DNA of 64,000 nt. Origin: Phycisphaerales bacterium (lineage in GTDB: Bacteria > Planctomycetota > Phycisphaerae > Phycisphaerales > SM1A02). Below are positions 26,174 to 35,293 of the stretch, piece after piece. The stretch covers positions 248,001 through 312,000 of the forward strand of contig JAQWTL010000020.1 in NCBI GenBank assembly GCA_029242715.1. Reading direction: 5' to 3'. The position numbers were made by a program, and so were the translations under genes. Positions within the stretch are counted from its first letter, which is position 1. Each line of letters starts with the position of its first letter. Below the pieces are notes generated by a model that saw only the letters and a list, made by a program, of their open reading frames with translations, ran no database searches and was not told where the DNA came from.

Positions 26174-26479
26174 TCAGATACGCAGCTGCTTGACCTCCTC
26201 GTAGGCTTCGAGCACCTTGTTGCGAACCTGCAGCAGCATCTTGAAAGCTGTATCAGCCTTACGTGCTGCGAAAAGAACACTTTCGATATCGTCACGGCGG
26301 CCAGCTGCGAAATCCTCAGCTGCAACCTGAGCAGCTTCCTGGAGTTCATTTACACGTGCCATTTCAGCCTTGAGCACAGCGCCGAAATCCGCGTTTTCCG
26401 AACCAGTTTCACCACCTGGCCTGGTAACAGGTAACCCGGTAGCTCCGGCTCCATTGATGAGTCCCAGGGGATCGGTCAT
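26174..26479 (-). CDS. fliE: Flagellar hook-basal body protein FliE
   Basis: FliE joins the MS-ring to the rod. From the ATG at 26479 the protein has 101 residues; the longer open frame to 26599 adds an arginine-rich non-coding leader. The C-terminal family signature is clear (SVLFAARKADTAFKMLLQVR, NKVLEAYEEVKQLRI). It lies between flgC and fliF, the common position. Confidence 0.92.
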   Translation of the reverse strand: MTDPLGLINGAGATGLPVTRPGGETGSENADFGAVLKAEMARVNELQEAAQVAAEDFAAGRRDDIESVLFAARKADTAFKMLLQVRNKVLEAYEEVKQLRI

Positions 26480-26504
26480 GAGATGTTGTCCTCGTTTGAC
26501 TGAA

Positions 26505-26912
26505 TCACGTGAGAATCTCCAGGGCAATGCTGTACATCGACTTCGTAGCCTCGGCAACGGTAATGTTGGCCTCGTAAGCCCGGGATGCCTCCATGGCATT
26601 CATCTGCTCAATGACGAGCGATATGTCGGGGTACCCCACATATCCCTGCTCATTAGCCCAGGGGCTATCCGGCTCGTATCGCATCTGCAGGGGACTCTCA
26701 TCCAGCATGATGTCTGAAAGATGGACTCCCTGGCCAGAACCAGTTGCAGGATCACCAGTTGCGAAGACCGGAATACGGCGTTGGTACGGGGCATACTCCC
26801 CCTCGGCATTGACCAGCGTCTCGATATTGGCAATGTTTCCCGCGATGGCAGTCAATCGCTGTCGCTGGGCAACCAGGCCGGAACTCGAGATGTCAAGGGC
26901 ACCAAACAGCAC
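26505..26912 (-). CDS. flgC: Flagellar rod protein FlgC
   Basis: This is a proximal-rod protein of 135 residues. The N-terminal FLG_bb_rod motif (LDISSSGLVAQRQRLTAIAG, NIANIETL) and the C-terminal block (VGYPDISLVIEQMNAMEASR, AYEANITVAEATKSMYSIAL) are intact. It is between flgB and fliE in the conserved flgBC-fliE order. Confidence 0.94.
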   Translation of the reverse strand: MLFGALDISSSGLVAQRQRLTAIAGNIANIETLVNAEGEYAPYQRRIPVFATGDPATGSGQGVHLSDIMLDESPLQMRYEPDSPWANEQGYVGYPDISLVIEQMNAMEASRAYEANITVAEATKSMYSIALEILT

Positions 26913-26932
26913 GTTGATCTACTCCAAATGGT

Positions 26933-27367
26933 TCAAATTCTCTCGCGAATCGCAACATCCAACATGTCAAACTGGTTGTTCATCAATTCCACGGCAGTCC
27001 TGTAGGTCAGGAAGTTCTCGACAAGATCCTGCATGAGCCGTTCCAGACTCCGGTCATTTCCGTCCTGGAAGAGGATGTTTTCTCCAATCGGCTCTGGTTG
27101 GAGCCGAATTCCCCCTTCATCAAACTGGACCGTTGGGGTCGATTCAACTTCCAAAGCACCGAATCGCCCCTGTCCACTGGCTCGCCTTGACTGAACGGCC
27201 TCGCCCAGTGCGGCCTCAAAATCCTCAAGAGAGACGTCTACCGGCCGAAAACCGGGGGTCGAGATGTTTGCAACATTGTCGGCAATCACTGAATGACGAC
27301 GAGCCGCAAATTGCACCACCCGCTGCATCACGGGAAGGCTGCCCGAATTGTCCAGTCCATTGATCAT
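26933..27367 (-). CDS. flgB: Flagellar rod protein FlgB
   Basis: This is a proximal-rod protein of 144 residues from the ATG at 27367, with the typical VVQFAARRHSVIADNVANIS and TPGFRPVDVSLEDFEAAL, and the C-terminal TYRTAVELMNNQFDMLDVAI. The longer frame to 27439 runs across the region that I read as its promoter. It is the first structural gene of the flagellar block. Confidence 0.93.
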   Translation of the reverse strand: MINGLDNSGSLPVMQRVVQFAARRHSVIADNVANISTPGFRPVDVSLEDFEAALGEAVQSRRASGQGRFGALEVESTPTVQFDEGGIRLQPEPIGENILFQDGNDRSLERLMQDLVENFLTYRTAVELMNNQFDMLDVAIRERI

Positions 27368-27432
27368 GACGTGAAGAGTGCGATTGTCGTACCGTGACCC
27401 TGGGGCCATGTACCAGTCGATTCCTGCCTGCA

Positions 27433-27449
27433 GGCGCAAGATCTGCGCC
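27433..27449 (-). promoter_or_regulatory. Possible sigma-54 promoter upstream of flgB
   Basis: On the minus strand the sequence reads GGCGCAGATCTTGC from 27449, giving GG-N10-GC spacing with a TTGC -12 element and a GGCGC version of the -24 GGCAC element. It is 66-80 bases upstream of the flgB ATG. The preceding gene is a sigma-54 activator. The same bases also form an inverted repeat (GGCGCA/TGCGCC), so a weak terminator is an alternative reading. Confidence 0.35.
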
Positions 27450-27460
27450 TTGGAGCGGGA

Positions 27461-28855
27461 TCACAAACTGGCAGATACGAGCTGCGCCTCCTTCCATTTC
27501 TTGAGCTTGAGTCCCAGTGTCCTGACACCGATGCCAAGGGCCGTAGCTGACCGCTGACGATGTCCATTGAATTTTCTCAGGGTGGCCACAATGGCGTCCC
27601 GTTCAACCTCTTCCAATCTGCGGCAGTTATCTGCCACTTCCTCAGTGCGGTTGGGCCTGGCCATTCCGGAAGTCACATTTTGAATCCAGGGGGCAACCAG
27701 TGATTCCGTAATGACTTCCTGATCCGAGAGCACCGCAGCCCGCTCGCAGATGTTTTCCAGCTCACGAACATTGCCCGGCCATTCATAGGCCTGAAGGCAG
27801 GACAGGGCCTCGGTTGACAGTAGTCGGGGCTCCCGCCCTTCCCGCATGGCAACCTGTCTCAGGAAGTGATCTGCCAGATCTGGGATGTCATCCACGTGAT
27901 ACTTCAGAGACATCATGTTCAACGGCAGTACATTCAACCGGAAGAACAGGTCCTGCCTGAAACGACCTGCTTCGATTTCCTTCTCGAGATTCCGATTCGA
28001 GGTTGCGATGATTCGGACATCGACAGGACGCGCCTCGCTGGAACCGACTCGTTCAAATGTACGCTCCTGAAGTACTCGCAGGAGCTTGGCCTGAGTGTCA
28101 GGAGACACCTCACTGATTTCATCGAGGAGCAATGTGCCTCCATCAGCCAGTTCGAATCGGCCCTTACGCAGACGGTCCGCACCAGTAAAGGCGCCCTTCT
28201 CATGACCGAACAATTCGGATTCAAGCAGGCTCGTGGACAAGGCCGCACAGTTGATCGCCAGAAATGGTTCAGCTGACCTTGGGCTGTTGGCATGAATCCA
28301 ACGTGCCGCAACTTCCTTGCCTGTTCCGGATTCACCACAGATCAAGACTGTGCTGTGGCTGTCAGAAACCTGTCGGAGGTGGGAACGCAACTGATTCATG
28401 GCGTCGCTTCCACCAACCAGATCATGGGTGACCTGGGCCGAATTCGCATTTGATGACACCTGTGCCTTGAGCACATGGTTCTCCTGGACGACCTTGGCAT
28501 GCTCGGCAGCCCGCTCGACTGTGGCAAGCAAATCATCTCCGCCAAATGGCTTGGTGATGTAGTCCCAGGCACCACTCTTCATGGCACCCACGGCAGTCTC
28601 GACTGTTGCAAATGCAGTCATCAGGATGACTGGTATGGAATCATCGCGTTCACGCACTGCTTTCATCAGTTCCAGACCATCCATTCCGGGCATCTGAAGA
28701 TCCGTAACAACCACATCGACAGGACGCTTGGCGATACGTTCCAGTGCTGCTTCGCCGTTTCCTGCGGCAACCACCGTATGGCCACGACGTGAAAGCATCG
28801 TGCCGACACTGTCACGCATGAGTTCCTTGTCATCAACTACGAGGATTCGAGCCAT
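27461..28855 (-). CDS. Sigma-54-dependent response regulator, flagellar
   Basis: This is an NtrC/FlrC/FlgR-type activator of 464 residues. The receiver domain has Asp52 (VVVTDLQMPG) and Lys102 (TKPF). The AAA+ domain has Walker A GESGTGKE at 174-181 and the sigma-54-contacting loop GAFTGA at 221-226. A C-terminal Fis-type helix-turn-helix follows (QRSATALGIGVRTLGLKLKK). The ATG at 28855 overlaps the kinase stop (TGATG); a GTG just upstream is also in frame. Placed between its kinase and flgB, it most likely activates hook-basal-body genes. Confidence 0.93.
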   Translation of the reverse strand: MARILVVDDKELMRDSVGTMLSRRGHTVVAAGNGEAALERIAKRPVDVVVTDLQMPGMDGLELMKAVRERDDSIPVILMTAFATVETAVGAMKSGAWDYITKPFGGDDLLATVERAAEHAKVVQENHVLKAQVSSNANSAQVTHDLVGGSDAMNQLRSHLRQVSDSHSTVLICGESGTGKEVAARWIHANSPRSAEPFLAINCAALSTSLLESELFGHEKGAFTGADRLRKGRFELADGGTLLLDEISEVSPDTQAKLLRVLQERTFERVGSSEARPVDVRIIATSNRNLEKEIEAGRFRQDLFFRLNVLPLNMMSLKYHVDDIPDLADHFLRQVAMREGREPRLLSTEALSCLQAYEWPGNVRELENICERAAVLSDQEVITESLVAPWIQNVTSGMARPNRTEEVADNCRRLEEVERDAIVATLRKFNGHRQRSATALGIGVRTLGLKLKKWKEAQLVSASL

Positions 28856-29811
28856 CACCGCGCCTCCGCTTCTTGGTTTTCCAAGGCGTCCCTGTTGGGA
28901 ACCTTGACAGGTACATGTACTTCGAAGACTGTTCCGCCACCTGCACGGGCATTCACGACAATGTCACCGCCATGCGCGTCCACGACACGATGTGCAATGG
29001 CCAATCCCAGACCAGTTCCAGTTGGCCGTGTCGTAAAGAATGGGTTGAACAGTCTGTGGATGAGTTCCTCGGGAACTCCACATCCACGATCTGCAATCGA
29101 TACGGCAACGATTTCGTGACGTTCACCATCTGGCCTGAGTCGCCGAAGTATCCGAGTATCAATAGTGACCACGCGATCTTCCGACGGACTGTCTGTCATC
29201 GATTCGACAGCATTACGAAGGATGTTCCCAATCGCCTGGGTCATGAGTGTCAGATCAGCATGGACACCCATCAGATCGGCTTTGGAATCTCGTCGAATCG
29301 TCGTTGATTCCGTTGCCATGAGTCCTTCGGAATCGAACAGGACACGATCAATGATCTCACCCATCGTCACATGTTCCTGCTGCAACGAAGTGTCCCGGGC
29401 AAACTGGAGAACATCTCGAACGATGGATTCCATTCCGCGAACAGCCGTTCCGATCTTTCTGCAGAGATCCATCGAATCAGGTCTGTCATCCAGATCCTCA
29501 ACCAGAACCTGTGCATACAACTGGATACTTCCAAGTGGGTTTCTGATCTCATGAGCAATGCCTGCTGCCATCTCGCCAAGGGCTGCCAACTGCTGTGATC
29601 GACGCAACTGCTCGTTGGCTTCAGCCAGTTCGGATTCCAGTGTTCGGACCTGCTGATGAAGTGCCTCATGAGTTTCATGAAGGCGTTCGGCAGTCTCATT
29701 GAAAGACAGCATCAGATCCTGCAACTGGTCCATGCCCATGCCCTCCAGAGGCGGGGCCTGACTGACTCGACTTTCAACTGCATGATTTGTTGATGATCTG
29801 GACATGCTCAT
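28855..29811 (-). CDS. Soluble sensor histidine kinase, flagellar
   Basis: The 318-residue protein has no membrane segment and no PAS domain. An N-terminal coiled coil (LHQQVRTLESELAEANEQLR) leads to the H-box GIAHEIRNPLGSIQ (His87). The N-box NILRNAVES, the G1 box GCGVPEELIHRLFNPFFTTR and the G2 box GTGLGLAIAHR complete the HATPase domain. It resembles FlrB/FleS/FlgS-type kinases and should phosphorylate the adjoining sigma-54 activator. It overlaps the FlgN-like gene (ATGA). Confidence 0.93.
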   Translation of the reverse strand: MSMSRSSTNHAVESRVSQAPPLEGMGMDQLQDLMLSFNETAERLHETHEALHQQVRTLESELAEANEQLRRSQQLAALGEMAAGIAHEIRNPLGSIQLYAQVLVEDLDDRPDSMDLCRKIGTAVRGMESIVRDVLQFARDTSLQQEHVTMGEIIDRVLFDSEGLMATESTTIRRDSKADLMGVHADLTLMTQAIGNILRNAVESMTDSPSEDRVVTIDTRILRRLRPDGERHEIVAVSIADRGCGVPEELIHRLFNPFFTTRPTGTGLGLAIAHRVVDAHGGDIVVNARAGGGTVFEVHVPVKVPNRDALENQEAEAR

Positions 29812-30284
29812 CCCTTGGCATCCGCAAATCTGGCATTTGTTGGTTTGACTGAGCGATAACCATTGCGTGCCGTTGCCGCGGCAGTCATATCCTCAAGTTG
29901 CGACCGACATTTGAGTTGATGTTCTGATAATCGACGAGCATCCTCCGTGTCGATGGCCGCAATCTTCTTCACGAGTTCCTGCACCTGCGATACAAGATTT
30001 CGAAGGCCGCCTCGGATTTCCGTGCAGAGAGAATCTATGCCGCCTCGAACACGTTCCATGTCATTACTCATCCCTGCCCGAGTCTGGTCCAGCCCCTCTA
30101 CCAGAGTTTGCCGACGACGAACGAGTTCCAGGAGTGAATCATGTTCAGCACCTGCAATCAGTGGCTTCTGTGAGACTGCAAGCTGATGCAACTCCTCAAG
30201 CAATACCCGTTGATGCTCAAGCCCCTCTGCCACTTTCCTGGCACTGGCCTCAAGTCCAGAAGTTTTTTGAGTCTGTTCACTCAT
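29808..30284 (-). CDS. FlgN-like flagellar chaperone
   Basis: This is a 158-residue helical protein. The region KPLIAGAEHDSLLELVRRRQ, TLVEGLDQTR matches FlgN-family organisation, where L-x-E-L-x-x-x-R-Q-x-L precedes the export helix. FlgN chaperones the hook-filament junction proteins FlgK and FlgL. The position between a kinase and a TPR gene in a flagellar operon is in line with this, although the sequence is divergent. Confidence 0.6.
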   Translation of the reverse strand: MSEQTQKTSGLEASARKVAEGLEHQRVLLEELHQLAVSQKPLIAGAEHDSLLELVRRRQTLVEGLDQTRAGMSNDMERVRGGIDSLCTEIRGGLRNLVSQVQELVKKIAAIDTEDARRLSEHQLKCRSQLEDMTAAATARNGYRSVKPTNARFADAKG

Positions 30285-32746
30285 TGATCCGCAGAAGCCC
30301 CGGCATAGAGTTCAGATCCAACAGGAATCGTGTTCAACCACCGTTCCCAGACCGCTCGGCTCATGAAGGCATCTTCCTGGTCCAGCACATCGTCAGAAAT
30401 CGAATCCAGCCGATCAAGCGCACGACGATGAGCGGCATCAGCACGCTTCAACTCACCAAGCGTCGTCCAGGCAGAGGCCACCTGAACAAGGGCGTGCATC
30501 GCCGCTGGATGATCAGGCCATGTTCTTGCAATGGATTCGTAGCAGGAAACTGCTTCTCGAAGACGCCCGGTCTCCAGCAGACAATCGGCACGTGCGATGG
30601 CTGCAGCACGTTGTCGGCGATGACTGTTTGGAGTCGGAGGGTCAATCTCTACCAGCATCTTGATGACCTGGTCGAAGGTGATCTCCGCTTCCCAGAGGTT
30701 GGCGAGGCGATCTGACTCGAGAGACTGACGCTGGGATGGCGTCATTTCATCCTGCAGTAGTTTCTGGTCAATTGACAATGCCAGCGAACGCCGGGCAGAA
30801 GCAATGTCAAACAAGACACCAACCGTTCCGACATGATTCGGCCAGCGGTCTGCGGCCTCCTGCAATCGAATGATTGCTTCTGGATAATCGCCTTCGTCTG
30901 CATACAAGCGGCCCAACATGACGAGGGTGTCACGATAGTCCGCAGCACCGGGCGTAAGCGATGTTTCACCATCAATGACTGACTCCAGTCGGCACCGAGC
31001 TTCTTCAGACTGACCAATCGCCAAAAGACACCTGGCTGATGGCACATAGCACCGTGTCGCCTGAAGGCTCCTGGGATGATCTGTCAATAGACGGTCATAC
31101 CATTGTGACGCGTCCTCCCAGGCCAGATCCGCTTCAAGTGTTTGAGCCAATCGGAACATGGCATCTACACGAACCGGATCACGCTCACCGCGACCATTGA
31201 CGTAGTCGAGGAAAACACCTGCAGCCTCTCGTTGACGGCCTGCTGCATCAAGATGGATTCCGGCATGAAAGATCGCATGAGCCCATGCATCCTCATCATC
31301 AGCGGCAGCTTGGGCGGCCTGCAGATGAGCCATACCAGCCTCTGCATGCAGTTCCAGAATGTCTGCCCATTCCGTATCGTCCCATTCATTTCGGGCTTCC
31401 ATTGCATTTGTCTTGTCTGCAGCAACCTGCCCCGCAGCAACAGCCAATGCCGTTGAAACCCTTATTGAACGCTGCCCTGAGGGACGAAGTGAAGCCGCAA
31501 GCCTGGCAATCGCCAAGGCGTGAGGCGTCTGGTGACGAGTCAATGCAGATTCGAATCGATCTTGAAGAATGGCCTCCAGAGTTGCCGTAGTGACATCAAC
31601 ATGTTCATCACCACGGGAGACACGCCTGACCGCTTCTGTGAAATCCAGGAGCGACTGATCTGGCGAATTCAGCAAGTCCGTTACTCGAGCTCGCCCAACT
31701 AATGCCGCCAGAACACTCTGGGATGCGGGGTACTCGTTGATCGAACGGTTGTACCAGGCAAGAGCAGCTTCAAGATCACCTTTTCTCGAATGGATGTCCG
31801 CCAGAAGCACCATGGCCTCTCCACGAATTGGATCGTGACTTTTCGAAAGCTCCAATCCGGACTTCAATGGCTTGAAGGCCGCATCATTTCGGCCAAGATC
31901 TCTGTTTGCACGGCCCAGGAGCACCAGAAGATCAGGAGACGGTCGGCCTCCATGACCCTCCAATCGCCTGATATCCCGATGCAGTCCAATGGCTGCCTCC
32001 GCCGGATTGCCCCCATCGAGTTGGATACGTGCAATCCCGCTTGCCGCCCAGGTCATGTCCTCGACTGTTGCCCGAGGATCATCTCTCAGTGCCCTGAGAA
32101 CCTCTATGCGTTCCGCTGTGGATGCCATGTCGTCCTGATGAAGCTGCGATGCAAGAACTCGACGTAGCTGCAGGATGCGATCATCAACCAACTCACCGGT
32201 GTCTTCTGGCCAGTTCTCCAGGCTTTGCAAGCCTTGCCGTGCTGCAGCTACTTGCCCCATGTAGGCATGAGCCAGCCCAAGAGATTCCCAATCAGCAGGA
32301 GTCATGCTCCAGCCAGCTTCCTGCGCAGAACGCAGGTGATCGATGATCTGCTCTGCATTGGGCGTTGACCATGCTTTGATGGGATCCAACTTGGCCCTGA
32401 GCATCGCTGCGGCCGTGGCGTGATAGCCAGCTTGGCCGATTTCGCCGTCAAGAGCCAGAGCTTCTCTGGCGATCCTCATGTGAGTTGTCGCATCATCCAA
32501 GCGACCTTCACGCAATGCATCCCGAGCATCCGCCAGGGATTTCTCGACGGTTACACCTGGGCTGGCAAGACTGAAGAGAACCACTAGTACCAGCAGTAAA
32601 GTGGACCCCGTTACCAGCCAGGCGGGCCACCAACGTCGATAGACCGATCGCTTCTGTGCCACTAACTGGCAAGGCGCTGAACCCAGAAGGGTGTTTCGTT
32701 CACGATCGCCCGGGACATCCATGTCCCAAGCCGTCTCGTCGGCCAT
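30281..32746 (-). CDS. Large TPR protein with one membrane anchor at the head of the flagellar operon
   Basis: The protein has 821 residues. A short cytoplasmic N-terminus is followed by one membrane segment (LVTGSTLLLVLVVLFSLASP, about residues 45-65). The rest is a long solenoid of TPR units, e.g. ALREGRLDDATTHMRIAREA, LGRLYADEGDYPEAIIRLQE and ADCLLETGRLREAVSCYESI. The topology suggests that the repeats face the periplasm. It overlaps the FlgN-like gene by four bases. Its role in flagella is unknown; a scaffold or assembly factor is possible. An internal ATG at 32725 is an alternative start. Confidence 0.7.
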   Translation of the reverse strand: MADETAWDMDVPGDRERNTLLGSAPCQLVAQKRSVYRRWWPAWLVTGSTLLLVLVVLFSLASPGVTVEKSLADARDALREGRLDDATTHMRIAREALALDGEIGQAGYHATAAAMLRAKLDPIKAWSTPNAEQIIDHLRSAQEAGWSMTPADWESLGLAHAYMGQVAAARQGLQSLENWPEDTGELVDDRILQLRRVLASQLHQDDMASTAERIEVLRALRDDPRATVEDMTWAASGIARIQLDGGNPAEAAIGLHRDIRRLEGHGGRPSPDLLVLLGRANRDLGRNDAAFKPLKSGLELSKSHDPIRGEAMVLLADIHSRKGDLEAALAWYNRSINEYPASQSVLAALVGRARVTDLLNSPDQSLLDFTEAVRRVSRGDEHVDVTTATLEAILQDRFESALTRHQTPHALAIARLAASLRPSGQRSIRVSTALAVAAGQVAADKTNAMEARNEWDDTEWADILELHAEAGMAHLQAAQAAADDEDAWAHAIFHAGIHLDAAGRQREAAGVFLDYVNGRGERDPVRVDAMFRLAQTLEADLAWEDASQWYDRLLTDHPRSLQATRCYVPSARCLLAIGQSEEARCRLESVIDGETSLTPGAADYRDTLVMLGRLYADEGDYPEAIIRLQEAADRWPNHVGTVGVLFDIASARRSLALSIDQKLLQDEMTPSQRQSLESDRLANLWEAEITFDQVIKMLVEIDPPTPNSHRRQRAAAIARADCLLETGRLREAVSCYESIARTWPDHPAAMHALVQVASAWTTLGELKRADAAHRRALDRLDSISDDVLDQEDAFMSRAVWERWLNTIPVGSELYAGASADQ

Positions 32747-32830
32747 TTTGCCGTCCCCTTTCGATCACCTACTGGTGATCTGCTCATCCTGAGCTGTACT
32801 GGGGTGCTCTCTCGTTGCGGTGATTCCATT

Positions 32831-32857
32831 CACCGCCGAGAAGATGTATCGGCGGTG
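32831..32857 (-). terminator. Hairpin between the RDD gene and the flagellar operon
   Basis: CACCGCCGA (32831-32839) and TCGGCGGTG (32849-32857) form a perfect 9-base stem with a 9-base loop. It lies 60 bases beyond the end of the RDD gene, in the gap before the TPR gene. It has no T-tract but probably separates the two transcripts. Confidence 0.5.
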
Positions 32858-32917
32858 TCAGAGTGTTTGCATGAGCAATGCGGCCCCTGAAGGCCCTTCA
32901 ATGCCATATTCCTGCAA

Positions 32918-34399
32918 TCAGTCGCCCTCGTTGTCTGTACTGGACAGTCTCGCCCGCCTGGCCACAACAACTCCCGTGGCCTGATCTGCCGCACTTTGCA
33001 AGGCTGGAGGGCGAAGGGCGGTGATCATCAGTACCGGCAACAGCAGAAGAATTCCCTTGATCAGCGTTCGAAGAATCAACTGGGTTCGCCGCGGCCTGGC
33101 TCCATCGAGCGTGCACAAGTGCCCACCCATCAAGGCCTTGCCGATACTGGTCAGGAAGATGAGCTCCCAGAAAAGACTCCAGCCGCAGATCATCACGACC
33201 AGAATCGCGTAAAGCCCCCAACCCCTCGCATCAAGTGAAAGCAGAAAGGCATCCATCAGTAGCCCTGGTCGGGCACCCCATATGCCCATGACCACGATCA
33301 GGCCCGGAATGGCATCTATCCACAAGGCCATCAATCGTGGGAGTGCGGCAAGTGGAGCAAGTCCTTGAGCCAATTGCCCCAGGGAACGACCACGGAGCAA
33401 TATGAGTAAAACTACGATCGACGCCCCAAATGCCAATATCAGGGGCCATGGGCTCATACCCATTGGTGAGCCTGCGATGAAGGATTCCCAGGGCCCCTGC
33501 TCACCTGTCATCACATTGATGGAACTGACTTCCAACTCCCCGACATCCCGCACCAGGGCAACCTGACCACGTGTTCCCACTACCCGCCATGAAGCACTTG
33601 GCTCATCCCACGTTCCCAGTTGAGCCAGGCCAGTTGGTTGGACAAGCGCAAGGGCCACTTTTCCTGATCCCGGTGTGGTTGCAACGATCAGGCCATCACC
33701 CGCGATGGACAGGCCTGCCAGAGATCCGACTCCGGTATCTTCAAAGGCCGGAGACCAGCCCTCGTCTGATTCCCAACGTATCTGGAGCGCCTTTCCATTG
33801 TTCCCCAGGAGCACCAGCCGCCCCCCAGCAACTCCCAGCCGAAGTGACTCCTCCGAGATTCCCTTTGGCAGATCAACGTCTTTCCATTGACCTTTCTGCA
33901 ATCGTTGCATCGAGTAACCGGAGTCATGCGAGAGAAGTACAGCTGGACCGTCGGGAGTTACCACGAGATCAACGGGTGAACCCGGATTGGCCCGATCTGT
34001 CTGGATATCCGGCAGAAGGCCCATTCCTTTTCGAGGATCTGCCAGATACCGCTCCAGGCCACTGTGCCATTGGATCTTGAGAACCCTTACAGGAATGGTC
34101 TCCGGCCTGTCAGGCCGGGGCGGCATGGTCAGCCAGATCGTGTCGTCATGCGCAGCCTGCGAAGTAGGTTTCTGACCGAATCTACGAACCGGGCGATACG
34201 TCATCGCCTCTTCATGCAAACCATGATGTGCAAGCGACCATGGATAGGAATCGGCACTTGTTTCTGGAGAAGGCAACAGAAACCAAGTGTGTTGATCCGA
34301 ACCAACTACCTCGAACTGGGCAGCATGGATCTGAGAAGACAGCAAAAATGCCAGCAGAACGATTAGCCAAACACCTGAGTTAATGTGTCTTCGAATCAT
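32918..34399 (-). CDS. RDD-family membrane protein with an N-terminal exported domain
   Basis: A signal-like leader (SGVWLIVLLAFLLSSQIHA) precedes about 300 residues of extracytoplasmic sequence that looks like a beta-propeller-type fold (repeats such as GDGLIVATTPGSGKVALALV). Next come several membrane segments (PWPLILAFGASIVVLLILLR, LLDAFLLSLDARGWGLYAIL) and a C-terminal RDD domain (LPRLMALWIDAIPGLIVVMG, where the RDD motif is altered to LWIDA, and IGKALMGGHLCTLDGARP). RDD proteins are often transport- or ion-related, but the role here is unknown. It overlaps the lipoprotein gene by 20 bases. Confidence 0.65.
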   Translation of the reverse strand: MIRRHINSGVWLIVLLAFLLSSQIHAAQFEVVGSDQHTWFLLPSPETSADSYPWSLAHHGLHEEAMTYRPVRRFGQKPTSQAAHDDTIWLTMPPRPDRPETIPVRVLKIQWHSGLERYLADPRKGMGLLPDIQTDRANPGSPVDLVVTPDGPAVLLSHDSGYSMQRLQKGQWKDVDLPKGISEESLRLGVAGGRLVLLGNNGKALQIRWESDEGWSPAFEDTGVGSLAGLSIAGDGLIVATTPGSGKVALALVQPTGLAQLGTWDEPSASWRVVGTRGQVALVRDVGELEVSSINVMTGEQGPWESFIAGSPMGMSPWPLILAFGASIVVLLILLRGRSLGQLAQGLAPLAALPRLMALWIDAIPGLIVVMGIWGARPGLLMDAFLLSLDARGWGLYAILVVMICGWSLFWELIFLTSIGKALMGGHLCTLDGARPRRTQLILRTLIKGILLLLPVLMITALRPPALQSAADQATGVVVARRARLSSTDNEGD

Positions 34400-35291
34400 C
34401 TTCCGGGTTTTCCAATTCCAGCAGCGGCCCCTCGACTTCAGGCCTCAGGCTTTTCCGCAGAATGTCCATGTCGAAGATGCGATTCAATGGCTGATCTGAA
34501 AGATCCGTGGTCATACCCTCGAAAGCGAAACGGGCCAGAGTATCCACCGCGGCCTCATCACGTACCTCCAGCACAGCAGAAATGATCGGGCTGGCAAGAG
34601 ACGAACGCCCTGGAATGACAACACGCTTGGTGCGAGAAGACCTCGTGCCTGCGGTTATCAAGGATGTTCCATTGGAATTGAGTAGTGACAACTGGGTCGG
34701 ACGCCATGTATTGGGGCTCAATTCCATGCGTACACGGCGATTCGAATCCGTGTTATCTCGAAAGAGCAGCAATAAGGCCCCATCCTCTCCTGGCCCAAGA
34801 GAAAGGACATCCTCTCTAGCCGGCGGAGGCAGTGCACCAAGTCCCGCTCGCATCATGCGAATCATGTCCAGGATCGAGAGCCAGCTTCCTTCATGAACCG
34901 CGGACTCCTGAATCGCTTGCATCGAACCACTCAACAAACGACGTGGTCGATCCGACAGATCGAAGACCCAGGCCTCGACGCCATCGGTTCCGATCCAGAA
35001 ATACGTGTCGCCAAGCTTTGAAATTCGAACGGCAAGCCGTTCATTCCCATCAATCCAGAACTCCAGATCACCTTGTTCGAAATGCGATCCCTGGTCATCG
35101 GCCCACTGAAGTTCAATGACTCCCCACCCATGAATGTGTTCAAGAAGCTTGGCCCGCTCAGAAAGTCCGGACAGAACCTGCTCAATTCGCGCCGCCTCAG
35201 CTTCAGCATCGACTGGTGACGATTGGTCAACCGGTGTAGCAGCCTGACAACCCTGCAACACCATCGCCGCGATCAGCAGGAAGAAACGCAT
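34380..35291 (-). CDS. Lipoprotein, LolA/LolB-like fold
   Basis: The 303-residue protein starts with a lipoprotein signal (FLLIAAMVLQGC), so Cys15 should be lipid-modified. The mature part (LLEHIHGWGVIELQWADDQG, DLEFWIDGNERLAVRISKLG, TYFWIGTDGVEAWVFD) has the strand pattern of LolA/LolB-type outer-membrane lipoprotein folds. No family is recognised with confidence. It overlaps the RDD gene and is followed upstream by a small protein gene, so the three probably form one operon. Confidence 0.65.
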   Translation of the reverse strand: MRFFLLIAAMVLQGCQAATPVDQSSPVDAEAEAARIEQVLSGLSERAKLLEHIHGWGVIELQWADDQGSHFEQGDLEFWIDGNERLAVRISKLGDTYFWIGTDGVEAWVFDLSDRPRRLLSGSMQAIQESAVHEGSWLSILDMIRMMRAGLGALPPPAREDVLSLGPGEDGALLLLFRDNTDSNRRVRMELSPNTWRPTQLSLLNSNGTSLITAGTRSSRTKRVVIPGRSSLASPIISAVLEVRDEAAVDTLARFAFEGMTTDLSDQPLNRIFDMDILRKSLRPEVEGPLLELENPEDDSKTH

Positions 35292-35293
35292 GG

